Of a DNA stretch of 64,000 nucleotides, positions 35,187 to 45,734 are shown piece by piece. The stretch comes from Phycisphaerae bacterium (GTDB taxonomy: Bacteria > Planctomycetota > Phycisphaerae > UBA1845 > Fen-1342). The notes below the pieces were generated by a model that was not told the origin of the DNA, did no database searches, and saw only the letters and a program-made list of their open reading frames with translations. Positions within the stretch are counted from its first letter, which is position 1; each line of letters starts with the position of its first letter. The position numbers and the translations under genes were made by a program. The stretch is taken from positions 62,001 to 126,000 of the forward strand of contig JANQFV010000028.1 in NCBI GenBank assembly GCA_028277645.1. Direction: 5' to 3'.

Positions 35187-35789
35187 ATGCCCAAAGCCCC
35201 TGCCCAACAACGCTCGCTGCGCCGGCGCATCGCCCTCTGGCGGGCGCGCTACTCCATCCCCGCCCTGTTGGCGACGACCGACGAGGAGCGCGTTATATCG
35301 GCACTCGCCGCAACGCACGGCGGATTGGCCATCGTCACAATCAGCGTGTGCGCGTGGCTGACGAATCTGCCCCTGCTCTTCCCGTCGCTCGGCCCGAGTG
35401 CCTTCATTCTGTTCACCAAGCCATTCTCACCCGACGCCGCCCCGCGGTCCGTCGTTATGGGGCATTGCACAGCGATCATCGCCGGATTGATCGTGCGGAT
35501 TGTCGTCGAGGCGCTGAGCGGCACTGTCATCACGATGGACGCGGGCGAGCTCACCACGTACCTCAGTGCGTCACTGGCACTCTGCGTAACCTGTTTCTTG
35601 CTGGTGCGGTTGTCGGTGTCTCACGCCCCGGCGTGCGCCACCGCGATCATCGTTGCAGTGGGCGGTGTCCGCGATCCATTTCACCTGGTGGCGATGGGGG
35701 GTGCTGTTCTGATGCTCACGATCATCGCGCTCGCCTGTAACCGCCTGGCCGGCGTGTATCTACCTGCTTGGCGCCATCGTAGCACCTGA
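35187..35789 (+). CDS. HPP family integral membrane protein
   Basis: A 200-residue protein with four or more transmembrane helices (about residues 45-62, 65-80, 95-110, 128-150, 155-180). The signature LFPSLGPSAFILFTKPFSPDAAPRSVVMGH, containing the conserved PxxLGPSA and SPxA-PR elements, identifies the HPP family (PF04982). Some members transport nitrite in cyanobacteria and chloroplasts. Others carry a C-terminal CBS pair, which is absent here. The ribosome binding site is weak. It is transcribed convergently with the GH16 gene. Confidence 0.85.
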   Translation: MPKAPAQQRSLRRRIALWRARYSIPALLATTDEERVISALAATHGGLAIVTISVCAWLTNLPLLFPSLGPSAFILFTKPFSPDAAPRSVVMGHCTAIIAGLIVRIVVEALSGTVITMDAGELTTYLSASLALCVTCFLLVRLSVSHAPACATAIIVAVGGVRDPFHLVAMGGAVLMLTIIALACNRLAGVYLPAWRHRST

Positions 35790-35816
35790 CAAGCGGCAAG
35801 AACGCGCGCCGCGGCC

Positions 35817-38066
35817 TCAACTCCCGAACGCAACCTGGAAGCCCCTCAGATCCAACACGTCCACAGCGCCATCCTGCACGAACTCCGCAAAGCCGCAACC
35901 CGGATCGCCGTACAGCGGCGGATCGCACGTCGACAGAGCACAAGGTCCGGTGAAGCAGTTTAGAAACGCGGGGAAATCGAGCGTGTCAATGATCAGGTTG
36001 CCGTTCAGGTCACCGGCCGGCGGCGCCGTGGTGAACTGCACGAAATCATCACGCTTCAGCACCACCGTGGCGTTACCAGGGCTGGCGCCGTCCCACCAGT
36101 TTCCGGACGCAACGCCGACGAACTCGTCGTAACGATACGCGGCGGCGCCGTTGAGCAGCGTCGCGATGAAACGGAACGAATCGCCATGCTCAAGACCGAG
36201 ATCCTCCAGGCGCAGCTCAAACTCGCGCATGCGCTGCCCGTACGTGCCGTCATCAATCTGGTAGCTGGAGTCAGTTCCACTCCAGATGTCCGTCGCTGCG
36301 CCGAGGTCGGCGCCGTTGATCAGCGTGTGCAGACCGGTGCTCAACTCATACACGCGCGCCGTGTCCGGCGCCAGACAGATCGCATAGTCGGCGCGGAAAC
36401 CGACGGCAAAGTACAGGTCGGCACGTTGGCCGCCCGGTCCCATTCCGGACACCATCAGTCGCTCGATATCCGCACCGTCGGTGAAATCACGCGTCGAGGG
36501 GAAACCTTCGTCGACGGAATCAATGTAGATCACAACGCCGAATGACCCCGTTGTCGGCAACGCGTTGGCGCTGTCCAGGGCGAAGGTAAGTCGCCCGTCG
36601 GCACCGCTGTCCACGTAGAGGGTGGAGTTTTCGCCGAGGCGATCACCCAGGCCACTGTTGATGCCGTCGAATGCCGCGATGTACTCGCCGGCCTCGATGG
36701 AGCCATCGGCGACGCCGGAATAGGCCATCGTGTCGGTGATCGTCGCGAGCCCGATTCCCGCGTCGGCGGTCACGTACGCGCGAACGTAGTCGATCTCGTG
36801 GTACTGCGGGAACACGCTGGTGCCATCCGGCGCGCCGGGCCAGTCGCCGCCGACGGCGGTGTTCAGGATCAGATACATCGGCTCATCGGGCACCTCGGCA
36901 CGCGCCGCCGAGAAGCGCGGCACATCGTCGATGTACCAGACCAGCAGATCCGGCCACCATTCGACGGCGAATTTGTGAAACGCCTGCGTGTAATCCGGCC
37001 CCCAGTATTCCGTGTTTGCCGTCTGGCCGATTTCCCACGGCAGTTGGCCCGGCTCGAGCGGCCCCCAGTGCAGACTCATCACGATGCGCCAGGGCGCGTC
37101 TCCCGTCATCTCCATGATGTCGATCTCGGGCGGCCAGCCGCCGAGTTGCGACAACATCCAGTGCGCGGGCCACATCCCCTTGGTGCCGGCCAGCTTTGCG
37201 TAGATCTCGATGCGACCGTAGGCCGGCGCGAACCGACCGTATGTGCTCACCATTCCGGACGTGTAGTCAAAATGCCGCCAGTTGCCGTCGGTGTCGTAGC
37301 CCCAGTACGAGCGTTCCTGGCTGCGCAGCACGAGGTTACCGTTCTGCTCGTACACGTCGTCCGGAGCGTAGTACTGCAATTCGTTGTTCTTGATGTGGTG
37401 GATGTCTTCGACGTGCCACTTCGACGAGTCAACGGTGCCGTCCAGGAATTCGTCGTTCCACACCAAGTGCCAGGCGTTGCCCGCACCGGCAAACTTCAAG
37501 TCCACCGCATCCACAAACGCGGCCCCACCCTCATTGTCCGGCTGCGCGAAGACGAAGGCGATACGGGCCTCCACCGCTTCGGCCGGGGCCGGGGCCTGAA
37601 ACGCACGAAAGAGCCAGCGATCTTCGGGCGAGTCGCCGTCCAATATGGTGATACTGTGCTCTTCCAGGAAATCAGCGCTGCCGTGCTGCGCGCCGAACAC
37701 GCGGTAGAACTCAATCTTCATTACGACGGCGTTCGCCGTACCGGCAATGCTGTCCCCGGCGTTGTGCCGGACGTTGCACGACGCCTGCCACACCAGCCCG
37801 GGGGGCGTAGCCACCCCCTGGAAGATGCCGGAGTAGTTCGGGTTGCCGTTGAAGCCACCGAAGACCTTGACTGCGTGCGTTCCACTATACGGAGTTGTCG
37901 TGTCCGCTAGGACGTTGGGCACGACGTTATTGAACACGGTCCAGTTGTTCAGCGAGCCGCCACCGTCTTCAAAGTCGCCGTTCAGCAGATCGGCGAGACC
38001 AGCAGATGGCGCCCACGTCGCCGCGAGGGCCAAAGCGCAGGCGAACTGAGTGATTCGAGCTTGCAC
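35817..38066 (-). CDS. Secreted GH16 beta-glucanase with dockerin-like tail
   Basis: A 749-residue secreted enzyme. GTG 38066 is preferred because GGGAGAA lies upstream and the signal peptide (FACALALAATWAPSAGLA) then starts at the N-terminus. Residues about 27-185 form a carbohydrate-binding-like beta-sandwich (LLNGDFEDGGGSLNNWTVF). The GH16 domain spans about 190-440 with the catalytic motif EIDIMEMTGD, which holds the nucleophile and acid/base Glu of laminarinases, and WPAHWMLS upstream. A further beta-sandwich region (about 450-640) precedes a dockerin-like tail (DLNGNLIIDTLDFPAFLNCF and VDVLDLRGFQ). The likely substrate is a beta-1,3- or mixed-linkage glucan such as algal laminarin. Confidence 0.9.
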   Translation of the reverse strand: MQARITQFACALALAATWAPSAGLADLLNGDFEDGGGSLNNWTVFNNVVPNVLADTTTPYSGTHAVKVFGGFNGNPNYSGIFQGVATPPGLVWQASCNVRHNAGDSIAGTANAVVMKIEFYRVFGAQHGSADFLEEHSITILDGDSPEDRWLFRAFQAPAPAEAVEARIAFVFAQPDNEGGAAFVDAVDLKFAGAGNAWHLVWNDEFLDGTVDSSKWHVEDIHHIKNNELQYYAPDDVYEQNGNLVLRSQERSYWGYDTDGNWRHFDYTSGMVSTYGRFAPAYGRIEIYAKLAGTKGMWPAHWMLSQLGGWPPEIDIMEMTGDAPWRIVMSLHWGPLEPGQLPWEIGQTANTEYWGPDYTQAFHKFAVEWWPDLLVWYIDDVPRFSAARAEVPDEPMYLILNTAVGGDWPGAPDGTSVFPQYHEIDYVRAYVTADAGIGLATITDTMAYSGVADGSIEAGEYIAAFDGINSGLGDRLGENSTLYVDSGADGRLTFALDSANALPTTGSFGVVIYIDSVDEGFPSTRDFTDGADIERLMVSGMGPGGQRADLYFAVGFRADYAICLAPDTARVYELSTGLHTLINGADLGAATDIWSGTDSSYQIDDGTYGQRMREFELRLEDLGLEHGDSFRFIATLLNGAAAYRYDEFVGVASGNWWDGASPGNATVVLKRDDFVQFTTAPPAGDLNGNLIIDTLDFPAFLNCFTGPCALSTCDPPLYGDPGCGFAEFVQDGAVDVLDLRGFQVAFGS

Positions 38067-38252
38067 GACATTTCTCCCGGGCGCAGACGACGATGGTGCC
38101 GTCGAATCGAGTGTTACTTTCATCCTACCGACCGGCGGCTCAGGATCGCAAGGAGTATTGCGCGAATTGGGGAATGCAGGATCACAACTCACCGGAAAAA
38201 CTTCCGGGACTGCGCGAGCGGCCCCGCACGATCAGCACGCGCTGCGGATCGG

Positions 38253-39572
38253 CTATACCGTTTCCCAGCGCCGCGCGAGCAAGCGGGCGATGATCATAAA
38301 CACGGCGGCAGCCACGCTCAGTACGAGCACTTGCGGCCACAGCGCCCACACGCCCTGCTCGTACCAGAACACCTTCTGATACCCGTCGAGCGCCCACGCG
38401 TTGAATGTGATCAGGCCGAGGTTCTGCATCCACTCTGACATGATGAAGCGTGGAAACATGCTGCCGCCGACCGCGGACATCATCAGGATGACGATCGCAC
38501 CGATGCCGTCGAGCTGCGTTCGTGTACGACACGCCGTCGCGAGCACAAAGCCGAATCCCGCCGCCGCGGCCGCCGTTACGAGCGTCATCACGGCAAAACC
38601 GGCCAGGTGTGCCGGCGTGAACAGCTTCACACCGAAGATCAAGGCGCCCCAGGTGAACATGATAGAGAGCTGCGCACAACCCAGCAGTGTCGCATAGAGC
38701 CAACGCCCCGCCAATAGTTTGCCCATGGTCAGGTTCGACGCCAGGAGCCGTTCGAGGGTTCCGTTCGACTGCTCTTCCAGCAGCACGCCACCGATCGCCA
38801 TTGTGGAAAACAGCAAGAAGAGCACCGCGGTACCCGCAGCATAGAACGCGTTGACCGGGCTCTTGTCCGGGTCGCTGGCGAGAAGGTCATGCACCTTGAT
38901 CGACACGAGGCCTTGCGCGAACGCCGGCTGTGGCTCTGTTTCTTCCGCCGGTACCTCCGGTTGCGATGTGGCTTCAGCGGGCGTGTCGTCGGGCTTGTTC
39001 AGCAATTCCAGCCACTGCGCAACTGCCGTCGTCTGCATGGCGGTCAGTGGGCCACCGTACTGCTCCAGCATATCGACGCCGCGCTGCATGAACAGGTTCG
39101 GCATGGCGGTCATCGCGTTCTTCTGAATCAGGCCGGCGATCATCTGCGGGGCAACCGGATCGGCAGTGTCGGCCAACACATCGATGGCCGGTTCATCCGA
39201 CGCGCTCTCTCCAAAGATCTTCCCGAACTTGTCCGTGAAGCCCGGTCGAATGATGACGGCAACCGGCACGTCGCGCCCGACCACCATTTCGCGTGCCTCT
39301 TCACGCGCGATCGGGTTCGGCGGCTCGCCGCGGTGGGTCTGTACGCGCAGGCCGTCGTCTTTCTTGAGCGCAGCCACGAAGCGCTCGCTGGCTTCGGACT
39401 GATCCTCGTCGACAACAGCCACGTCGATGCGCGGCACGCGGTCCGGACCGAATCCGCTGAACACGGCCGCAAATACCGAGAAAAATGCGACCGGCAGGAG
39501 AAACGTAATCAGTTGCCCAACCCGATCGCGCTTCAGGTTCAGCCACGCGACGTGCATGACGGTACCAATCAT
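38253..39572 (-). CDS. ABC-2 type transporter permease
   Basis: A 439-residue membrane protein of the ABC-2 (NatB/YhaP-like) type. One helix near the N-terminus ([22 protein letters not shown]) is followed by a roughly 190-residue extracytoplasmic loop containing a [18 protein letters not shown] linker. Five or six helices follow, with the family phrase [34 protein letters not shown]. It overlaps the ATPase gene by 4 bases (ATGA), so the two subunits are translated together. Such exporters remove lipids, drugs or sodium; the substrate here is unknown. Confidence 0.9.
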   Translation of the reverse strand: MIGTVMHVAWLNLKRDRVGQLITFLLPVAFFSVFAAVFSGFGPDRVPRIDVAVVDEDQSEASERFVAALKKDDGLRVQTHRGEPPNPIAREEAREMVVGRDVPVAVIIRPGFTDKFGKIFGESASDEPAIDVLADTADPVAPQMIAGLIQKNAMTAMPNLFMQRGVDMLEQYGGPLTAMQTTAVAQWLELLNKPDDTPAEATSQPEVPAEETEPQPAFAQGLVSIKVHDLLASDPDKSPVNAFYAAGTAVLFLLFSTMAIGGVLLEEQSNGTLERLLASNLTMGKLLAGRWLYATLLGCAQLSIMFTWGALIFGVKLFTPAHLAGFAVMTLVTAAAAAGFGFVLATACRTRTQLDGIGAIVILMMSAVGGSMFPRFIMSEWMQNLGLITFNAWALDGYQKVFWYEQGVWALWPQVLVLSVAAAVFMIIARLLARRWETV

Positions 39573-40498
39573 TCGCGCAGCTCCCTTCCCGTCAGGTGCA
39601 GGAACACGGCGTGCAGACTCGGCGCGTCAATGTCCACGTCGTCGACGCGATAGCCCGCGGACGCGACCTTCGAGAGCAGCGCGGGTAGCTCAGCCGCCAC
39701 GTCAGCGACAGTTGCGGAGATGCCTTGGTCTGTTGTCTGCAAGCCGTCGTCGAAATCGGCGGGTGTTGGCGATCGATCCAGCCGCAGCGCGACGGTCCGA
39801 CCGGTGCCAACCGTTTGCGCGATCAGTTCGTCGAGCGTACCGTCAGCGATCGCATGACCGTGGTCGATGATGACGATGCGTTCGCAGATCTGCTCAGCCT
39901 CGTCAAGCTGGTGCGTCGTGAGCAACAGGGACGTGCCCTGCTCCTGGAGTTGGTGCAGCATGTCCCAGATCCGCTGCCGGCTCTGCGGGTCGACGCCAAC
40001 CGTCGGCTCATCGAGCAGCACGACCTCCGGTTCGTGCAGAATCCCACAGGCCAAGTTCAGGCGCCGCTTCATGCCGCCGGAGAATGTCTTCACCAGACTG
40101 TTGGCGCGATCGGCCAAACCGGTCCAGTCCAACGCCCAGCGCGCCCGATCTGCGAGCGCCCGCCCCGTCACGCCGTGGTACTTCCCGAACGCACGCAGGT
40201 TCTCGGCGGCCGTCAACGCGTCGTACAGTGCGACATCCTGCGGCACCAGCCCCAACCGGCACCGCGCGGCGCGTGCCTGTTGGCTAGCACTCGATACATC
40301 GACATCCAGCAGCGTGAGTGTGCCGGTATCCAACCGCACGCGACCTGCGATCGCGCGGACCAGCGTGGTCTTGCCCGCTCCGTTCGGCCCGAGCAAGCCC
40401 AGCCACTCGCCACGCTGGAGCCGAAATGACGCGCCGCCCAGCGCCCGGGTCGTGCCGAATGTTTTGTGCGCGTCGGCGACAACTAAAGCGTCTGACAT
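39569..40498 (-). CDS. ABC transporter ATP-binding protein
   Basis: A 309-residue ATPase. ATG 40498 is chosen for its upstream GAGGA. Walker A is [19 protein letters not shown], the ABC signature is [16 protein letters not shown], Walker B is [13 protein letters not shown], and the switch His lies in [13 protein letters not shown]. The C-terminal extension (about residues 220-309) is typical of ABC-2 type exporters such as DrrA/NatA. It is the first gene of a two-gene unit with the permease. Confidence 0.94.
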   Translation of the reverse strand: MSDALVVADAHKTFGTTRALGGASFRLQRGEWLGLLGPNGAGKTTLVRAIAGRVRLDTGTLTLLDVDVSSASQQARAARCRLGLVPQDVALYDALTAAENLRAFGKYHGVTGRALADRARWALDWTGLADRANSLVKTFSGGMKRRLNLACGILHEPEVVLLDEPTVGVDPQSRQRIWDMLHQLQEQGTSLLLTTHQLDEAEQICERIVIIDHGHAIADGTLDELIAQTVGTGRTVALRLDRSPTPADFDDGLQTTDQGISATVADVAAELPALLSKVASAGYRVDDVDIDAPSLHAVFLHLTGRELRE

Positions 40499-40811
40499 CA
40501 GTTCCTCGTGGGATCCGTTTCTCGGTCCGAAGACAGTAGTTGCATACCGTAACCGGGACGTCCGCCGACGCAATGGAGTTCGCTTCTTGCCGCCGCATAT
40601 TCAGCGGAGGATTGGGCGAATCACGTCCGCGTCTGAAGCCCCAGTATTCAGGATCCACTACGGATCGCACAACCGCAGCGCCTGTTGATAATTGTCGCTG
40701 GAGTGTAGCGCGTGGTGCCGTTCTGGAAAGTGACTTCGCTTGTGAGTGAACAGGGCGCGACTTACGATACGTCCCAGTGGTGGTGATCCCCCAGCTTGTG
40801 AGGCCCTGATC
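40499..40811 (+). promoter_or_regulatory. 313-base divergent region with promoter for the PAS kinase
   Basis: No gene is supported. On the plus strand TTGTGA (40740-40745), a 17-base spacer and TACGAT (40763-40768) form a plausible sigma-70-type promoter 44 bases before the kinase ATG. Each hexamer matches 4 of 6 consensus bases. I see no clear promoter for the ABC operon on the other strand. Confidence 0.45.
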
Positions 40812-43391
40812 ATGCTTACGTTTGGCAATGCGGTCGGCGTCGACCTCGCCGCACTCGGGACACCACTCACGAGTCTGTCGGGCCTGGTCGCAGCGCAAGA
40901 CACACTTTCGCCCGGCACGTCGGCCTCAATACAGTCCACACTATGGTGGTGGACTCTGACCCCGACCGTGCTGGCGGTATGCATGCTCGCAGTCGTCGCT
41001 GCGCGTCTCTGGACAACTAATCGGCGACTGCGCACGAAGCAGTCACGGGCACTTCACGATTCCAAAGAAGTATGTGACGCAATGCTGCGCGCCGCAACCG
41101 ATCCGGTGACCGTGGTGGATACCGCCGGCCGTGTGATCGTCTGTAACGAGGCAGTAGGCGCGGTGTTCGGTCGTGCTCCGGCGGAACTGATTGGCTTGGG
41201 AGCAGAGGACCTCGTTCCTCCCGCGACCGCAGCAGAAATGCGCAGCACCGTGGACACGGTGGTCACGGAATGTCGGCCGGTACAGTTCGAGAATTGGGTC
41301 GAACAGCATCGGTTCGAGCATAGTCTATGCCCCATTACAGACGCTGCCGGCGTCGTACAGCAAGTGGCAATTTTCAGTCGCGATACCACGGACCGGTATC
41401 GCCGATCGGTCGCACTGCGCGAGAGTGAGGCACGCCTGCGGGCAGCGTTGGAAGCGACATCGGACGGACTTTGGGAAATGGACGTCCGGGCGGACCGCAC
41501 CGTGCTCAGCCCACGCTACACCGAACTCCTGGGCTTTGGCCAGAAGAAGCTTGTACAGACTTTCGCCGAATGGCAGGCGCACGTCCATCCCGACGACTTG
41601 CCGCGCGCCATGAGTGCGTTTGAGGCGCACGTTCGTGGCGAGACACCCAGCTTTCACGTCGAATACCGCGCCCGGAAGGAGTCCGGCGAATGGGTATGGT
41701 TGCTGAGCCACGGCAAGATCACTGAGCGCGACTCCGACGGCAGCCCCCTGCGCATCATCGGAACGGACTCGGACATCACGCGTCGCAAACACGCCGAGCA
41801 GTTGTTGCGCCTGCAAGGGGATATTAGCGCGGCGTTGAGCGCGGTAGACTCGCTCGAGGATGCCTTCGCCGCACTGCTGCGCAACGCCTGCCGAATCGAG
41901 GGAATTGACTGTGGCAGGGCATATCTACGTAGCCCGAGAACCGACGATCTGCTGCTGATTGGTGACCTCGGACTGTCGCCGGAATTCTGCGTGAGCGTGC
42001 GGTGCGTTCCGGCGGGAACGCCGCGCTGGGAAATCGGGACCGCGTCGCGCCCGCGTTACCGCTCGGCCCGCGACATTTCGCCGGGCGACGAAGACATCCG
42101 TCGCGAGGGACTGCGGGCCCATGCCGTGTTACCCATACCATTCGAGGGTCGGGTCGTAGCCTGCCTAAATCTCGCCTCCCGTTCGCTGGACGACATTCCG
42201 GAGATCACGCGCAACGCGCTTGAGGCGATTGCATCGAACGTCGGGAGCGCGATCGCGCGGATTCAGACGCGTTTAGCACTGCAAGCCAGCGAGGAACTTT
42301 TTCGAACACTCACCGAGACGATTCCCGTCGGCGTCACGATCCTTACGCGCGGCGGACTCCAGTTCGCTAACCGTACGGCGGCCGAGCTAACAGGCTGTAC
42401 GCCAGAGGAGTTTGTCGCCTCCAAAACTTGGAGCCTCATCCATCCGGACGACCGCGACGCGGTGCGTGAGCGTTTTGAAGCGCAGATGGCCGGCGATGAC
42501 GCGCGGCAACGTTTCGAGTTTCGCGCCCTTCGGAAAGACGGTGACGTCCGCTGGCTGGATTTCTCGACCGCCGTGATAGAGCACCAAGGAGAGCCGGCGG
42601 CACTCGGTGCTGCACTGGACGTTACGGCGCGCAAGAGGGCCGAGGCCCTGGCACGCGAGCATCAGGCTCAGCTCATGCACGTGGCCCGTGTCAGCACCGT
42701 CGGCGAGCTTGCCACGGGGCTGGCGCACCAGCTCGCCAGCCCACTGAGCTCGATCATCTACTACGCCCGCGGCAGCGCCGCACAACTGCGCGACGAGAGC
42801 TGGAATCGTGACGAAGCTGTTCGAACGCTGCTCAAGATCGCTGAACAGGCGGAGCACGCCGGTGAGACCATCCGGCACATCAAGACGTTCGTCCGCCGCG
42901 CCCGGCCACAGCGCACGCTGACGAACCTCAACGACGTAATCAAAAGCGCGTGCGAACTGACCACGTTCGCCATCCGTGAGCAAGAGGTTGACCTACAGCT
43001 CGACCTCGCGCCAGACCTGCCAACGACGGTCGTAGACGCAGTGCAGATTGAGCAGGTGCTATTGAACCTCATCCGCAACGGTATCGACGCCCTGCAGGCT
43101 GTGCCGCCCGGCGAGCGTTCAGTGACGATCCGCTCCAGCGCGCCGCAGCCCGCGATCGTCTGCATAGAGGTTCTAGACAACGGCAAACCGCTGCCGCCGG
43201 ACGCCTTCGAGCATGTGTTCGACTCGTTTTTCACGACAAAATCCGCCGGGTTGGGTATGGGTCTCCCCATCAGTCGCTTTATAATAGAAGCACATGGTGG
43301 CGAGCTCTGGGGACGCCCGAGAACCGGTCGCGGGGCAGAGTTCGGTTTCACCTTCCCTGTTGGACAGGGCGATCCGGATGGCGCACGCTGA
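40812..43391 (+). CDS. Sensor histidine kinase with multiple PAS and GAF domains
   Basis: An 859-residue kinase starting at ATG 40812. One transmembrane helix near residues 46-66 (WWTLTPTVLAVCMLAVVAARLW) follows a short periplasmic stretch. PAS domains lie at about 95-205, 215-345 (PAS fold 3 with GTDSDITRRKHAEQ) and 495-610, and a GAF-like domain at about 350-480 (VLPIPFEGRVVACLNLASRS). The phosphoacceptor is in GELATGLAHQLASPLSS (His near 639), and the HATPase has LLNLIRNGIDALQ and DSFFTTKSAGLGMGLPIS. It matches the FixL/DctS-like class. Its last bases overlap the regulator gene, consistent with a cognate pair. Confidence 0.93.
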   Translation: MLTFGNAVGVDLAALGTPLTSLSGLVAAQDTLSPGTSASIQSTLWWWTLTPTVLAVCMLAVVAARLWTTNRRLRTKQSRALHDSKEVCDAMLRAATDPVTVVDTAGRVIVCNEAVGAVFGRAPAELIGLGAEDLVPPATAAEMRSTVDTVVTECRPVQFENWVEQHRFEHSLCPITDAAGVVQQVAIFSRDTTDRYRRSVALRESEARLRAALEATSDGLWEMDVRADRTVLSPRYTELLGFGQKKLVQTFAEWQAHVHPDDLPRAMSAFEAHVRGETPSFHVEYRARKESGEWVWLLSHGKITERDSDGSPLRIIGTDSDITRRKHAEQLLRLQGDISAALSAVDSLEDAFAALLRNACRIEGIDCGRAYLRSPRTDDLLLIGDLGLSPEFCVSVRCVPAGTPRWEIGTASRPRYRSARDISPGDEDIRREGLRAHAVLPIPFEGRVVACLNLASRSLDDIPEITRNALEAIASNVGSAIARIQTRLALQASEELFRTLTETIPVGVTILTRGGLQFANRTAAELTGCTPEEFVASKTWSLIHPDDRDAVRERFEAQMAGDDARQRFEFRALRKDGDVRWLDFSTAVIEHQGEPAALGAALDVTARKRAEALAREHQAQLMHVARVSTVGELATGLAHQLASPLSSIIYYARGSAAQLRDESWNRDEAVRTLLKIAEQAEHAGETIRHIKTFVRRARPQRTLTNLNDVIKSACELTTFAIREQEVDLQLDLAPDLPTTVVDAVQIEQVLLNLIRNGIDALQAVPPGERSVTIRSSAPQPAIVCIEVLDNGKPLPPDAFEHVFDSFFTTKSAGLGMGLPISRFIIEAHGGELWGRPRTGRGAEFGFTFPVGQGDPDGAR

Positions 43392-44004
43392 GCCAATCGT
43401 CTACGTCGTGGACGACGATAGTGCTATGCGCGAGTCTACCCAGTTGCTGCTCGAATCGCACGGCTTCCGCGTGGAGACGTATGTTTCCGCGACGGATTTT
43501 CTTAACGCAGCCGACTCGGATCAGGCGGGCTGCCTCATCCTCGATGTGCGCATGTCGGGGCTGAGCGGCTTGGACCTTCAGGCACACCTGCGCTCCAATG
43601 GCAACATCATTCCGATCATCATCGTCACCGGCCACGGCGACGTGCCGATGGCGGTGACCGCGGTGAAACGTGGTGCGACCGAGTTCCTGGAAAAGCCTGT
43701 CAACGGCGAATTTCTGATCGGCTGTGTCCGCCGCGCGTTGCGGGCTAACGCGCGCGCCCACCGTTTGCGCGATGATCAGAACCGCGTTCGAGAGCATCTG
43801 AAACTGCTGACGCCGCGCGAACATGATGTTATGAAACGCGTTGTGCGTGGGCTGCCCAACAAACAGATCGCGGCACAGCTTGAGATCAGCGAGCGCACGG
43901 TCGAGGCTCATCGTAAGCAGGTACTGGAGAAGATGCGCGTCCGCAACGCGGTGGAGTTGGTGAACAAACTCGCCATTCTTGACGCGAAACAGCGCCGATC
44001 CTGA
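43378..44004 (+). CDS. FixJ-family response regulator
   Basis: A 208-residue two-domain regulator. The receiver domain carries VYVVDDDSAMRE, the phosphoacceptor Asp 56 in LILDVRMSGLSG, and Lys in TEFLEKPVN. The C-terminal LuxR-type HTH contains LTPREHDVMKRVVRGLPNKQIAAQLEISERTVEAHRKQVLEKM. The ATG at 43378 overlaps the end of the kinase by 14 bases, which supports coupled production of a FixLJ-like pair. Target genes cannot be told from the window. Confidence 0.92.
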   Translation: MAHAEPIVYVVDDDSAMRESTQLLLESHGFRVETYVSATDFLNAADSDQAGCLILDVRMSGLSGLDLQAHLRSNGNIIPIIIVTGHGDVPMAVTAVKRGATEFLEKPVNGEFLIGCVRRALRANARAHRLRDDQNRVREHLKLLTPREHDVMKRVVRGLPNKQIAAQLEISERTVEAHRKQVLEKMRVRNAVELVNKLAILDAKQRRS

Positions 44005-44055
44005 ATGGACGTGGCTGGGGTGCGCCCACGCTGGGGGCTATAATCACGCCGCGTT

Positions 44056-45690
44056 GTGAACGATCACCTCCCGCGTCTGGTGAGAGCTCGCGTGCCGGAC
44101 ACCAACGACCATGTGCGACCCGCCGGCTTCGTGCGCAGCGCCGCAATCGTGCTGGCGATCGGCGGCGCCTGGCGGCTGCTGATGGCCATGCTGATGCCGG
44201 TCTTGTCCCGCGACGGCGTTACCTTCTGTTGGTATGCCCGTTCGCTCGGCGAGCAGGGGCTTGAATACCTCAAAGACCCCAGCGCTCAGCAGCACCCGCT
44301 CTTTCCCGCACTACTGGTGGGCGTGCAACGAGCTGTTCTCGCAGTCGGCGCGCCGGACGATCCGCTGACGTGGCAGCGCTGCGGTCAGGCGATTGCCCTG
44401 GTCTCCGGTATCGCCGTCATCCTGCTGAGCGGTTCTCTGGCACGACGACTCGTGCAGCGACTCGAACTGCCGCTCGATGCTGGCCGCGCTGGCATTTGTG
44501 CAATGCTTCTGGCGGCACTTCTGCCGCTGAACGTCTGGCTGTCGGCCGATGTGATGAGCGATCAATTGCACCTGGCGCTGTACCTCGGCGCTGCGTGCTT
44601 GCTGGTCAACCTGTCCGATGGGCGTCGTACGGCGGCCGTGGGAGCGCTGGCGGCGCTGGCGTTCCTGACACGGCAAGAAGGAGTCGTCCTGGTGCTCGCC
44701 GGCCTGGCGGCGCTGGTCGCGCGGCGTCGCAGCGAGCGGGCGGTGAAACTCGCGCAACGCGCAGTTCTGCTCGTCGGCGTGTTCGTGATCTGCGTCAGTC
44801 CCTATTGGGCACTCACTGGCAGTTTCTCGTCCAAGAAGAACATCGAGGATGTATTCGCCAATGTGGCGGTGTCCGACCTGATGCCGCGACCTGCGCAAAA
44901 CGACGCACTGGATTTGCCGACCTCCTTCGCACGCCTCGACACGCGCGAAGTTGCCTGGTACGCCTTACTGCCGACTGCAGTCTACGAGCTCTTTCGTGCC
45001 GGTCGCATCGTCGTCCCGCTGCTGGCACTCCCGGTCCTCCTTCAACTGCGGCGTCGGCTGCTGCAGCCACCACTCGCGGGCCTGATGACATGCGTCGCGG
45101 CACACGTCGCACTGACGCTGATTCTGCTGGAGCGCTTCGGATACCTCCAACCGCGGCATATGCTGGTTCCCACCGCCCTGCTCGTTCCCCTGGCGGGAAT
45201 GCTGTTGGCACGCGTACACTTTGTTCTGAGGACTGGCGGGCGGCCGTGGCTGGCACGATTGATCGTCGTAGCTGCCCTGCTACCGTTGGCGACCTATGCG
45301 CTGCGCGTGCCCAATGCCTGGGACGCCTATTTGCGGCGCGCCGCAGACCGACTCATAGCGGAAGATAGCGCCCGCCGCGGGAAGCGAATGCTGTGCGGAG
45401 CGAGCCCTCGCCGCGTCGCGTTCTACGCCGACCTTGAGTGGCAGCCGTGGTTCGAAGATCCACAAGCCTATGACATCCTCTGTCGCAAGCTGCGTACCGG
45501 CGGTGCCGGGTACTTTGCCATCGAAGTAGCGCCGGACGGCGCGCGCGACGAGCATTTTGAGCTCGCCGGCAATCACGATCTGATCACGAAGTTGATGGCC
45601 GACCCAGCGATTGCGCCACACATGAAGCTCGTTCACTCAGAACCAGCACCAAACGGGGGCGCGCTCCAGATCTACTCGCTGTCAGAATGA
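44056..45690 (+). CDS. GT39-like multi-pass membrane glycosyltransferase
   Basis: A 544-residue protein with a GTG start, about ten transmembrane helices up to residue 435, and a roughly 105-residue soluble C-terminal region. The first loop after helix 1 has RDGVTFCWYARSLGEQGLEYLKDPSAQQHPLFPALL, matching the placement of the catalytic Asp and the YxxxA region of PMT/ArnT-like enzymes (GT39/GT83, polyprenyl-phosphate sugar donors). The acceptor is unknown. It follows the FixJ-type regulator by 51 bases on the same strand. Confidence 0.7.
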   Translation: MNDHLPRLVRARVPDTNDHVRPAGFVRSAAIVLAIGGAWRLLMAMLMPVLSRDGVTFCWYARSLGEQGLEYLKDPSAQQHPLFPALLVGVQRAVLAVGAPDDPLTWQRCGQAIALVSGIAVILLSGSLARRLVQRLELPLDAGRAGICAMLLAALLPLNVWLSADVMSDQLHLALYLGAACLLVNLSDGRRTAAVGALAALAFLTRQEGVVLVLAGLAALVARRRSERAVKLAQRAVLLVGVFVICVSPYWALTGSFSSKKNIEDVFANVAVSDLMPRPAQNDALDLPTSFARLDTREVAWYALLPTAVYELFRAGRIVVPLLALPVLLQLRRRLLQPPLAGLMTCVAAHVALTLILLERFGYLQPRHMLVPTALLVPLAGMLLARVHFVLRTGGRPWLARLIVVAALLPLATYALRVPNAWDAYLRRAADRLIAEDSARRGKRMLCGASPRRVAFYADLEWQPWFEDPQAYDILCRKLRTGGAGYFAIEVAPDGARDEHFELAGNHDLITKLMADPAIAPHMKLVHSEPAPNGGALQIYSLSE

Positions 45691-45734
45691 GAATCACGTA
45701 GTCAGGGACATGCTCGCGGCAGCGGCGCGATGTG

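Noticed and set aside
43280..43285. TATAAT inside the sensor kinase gene, upstream of the response regulator
   Set aside because: It encodes ordinary residues of the kinase's ATPase domain (FIIEA) and has no -35 partner at 16-18 bases, while the regulator overlaps the kinase and is likely co-transcribed.
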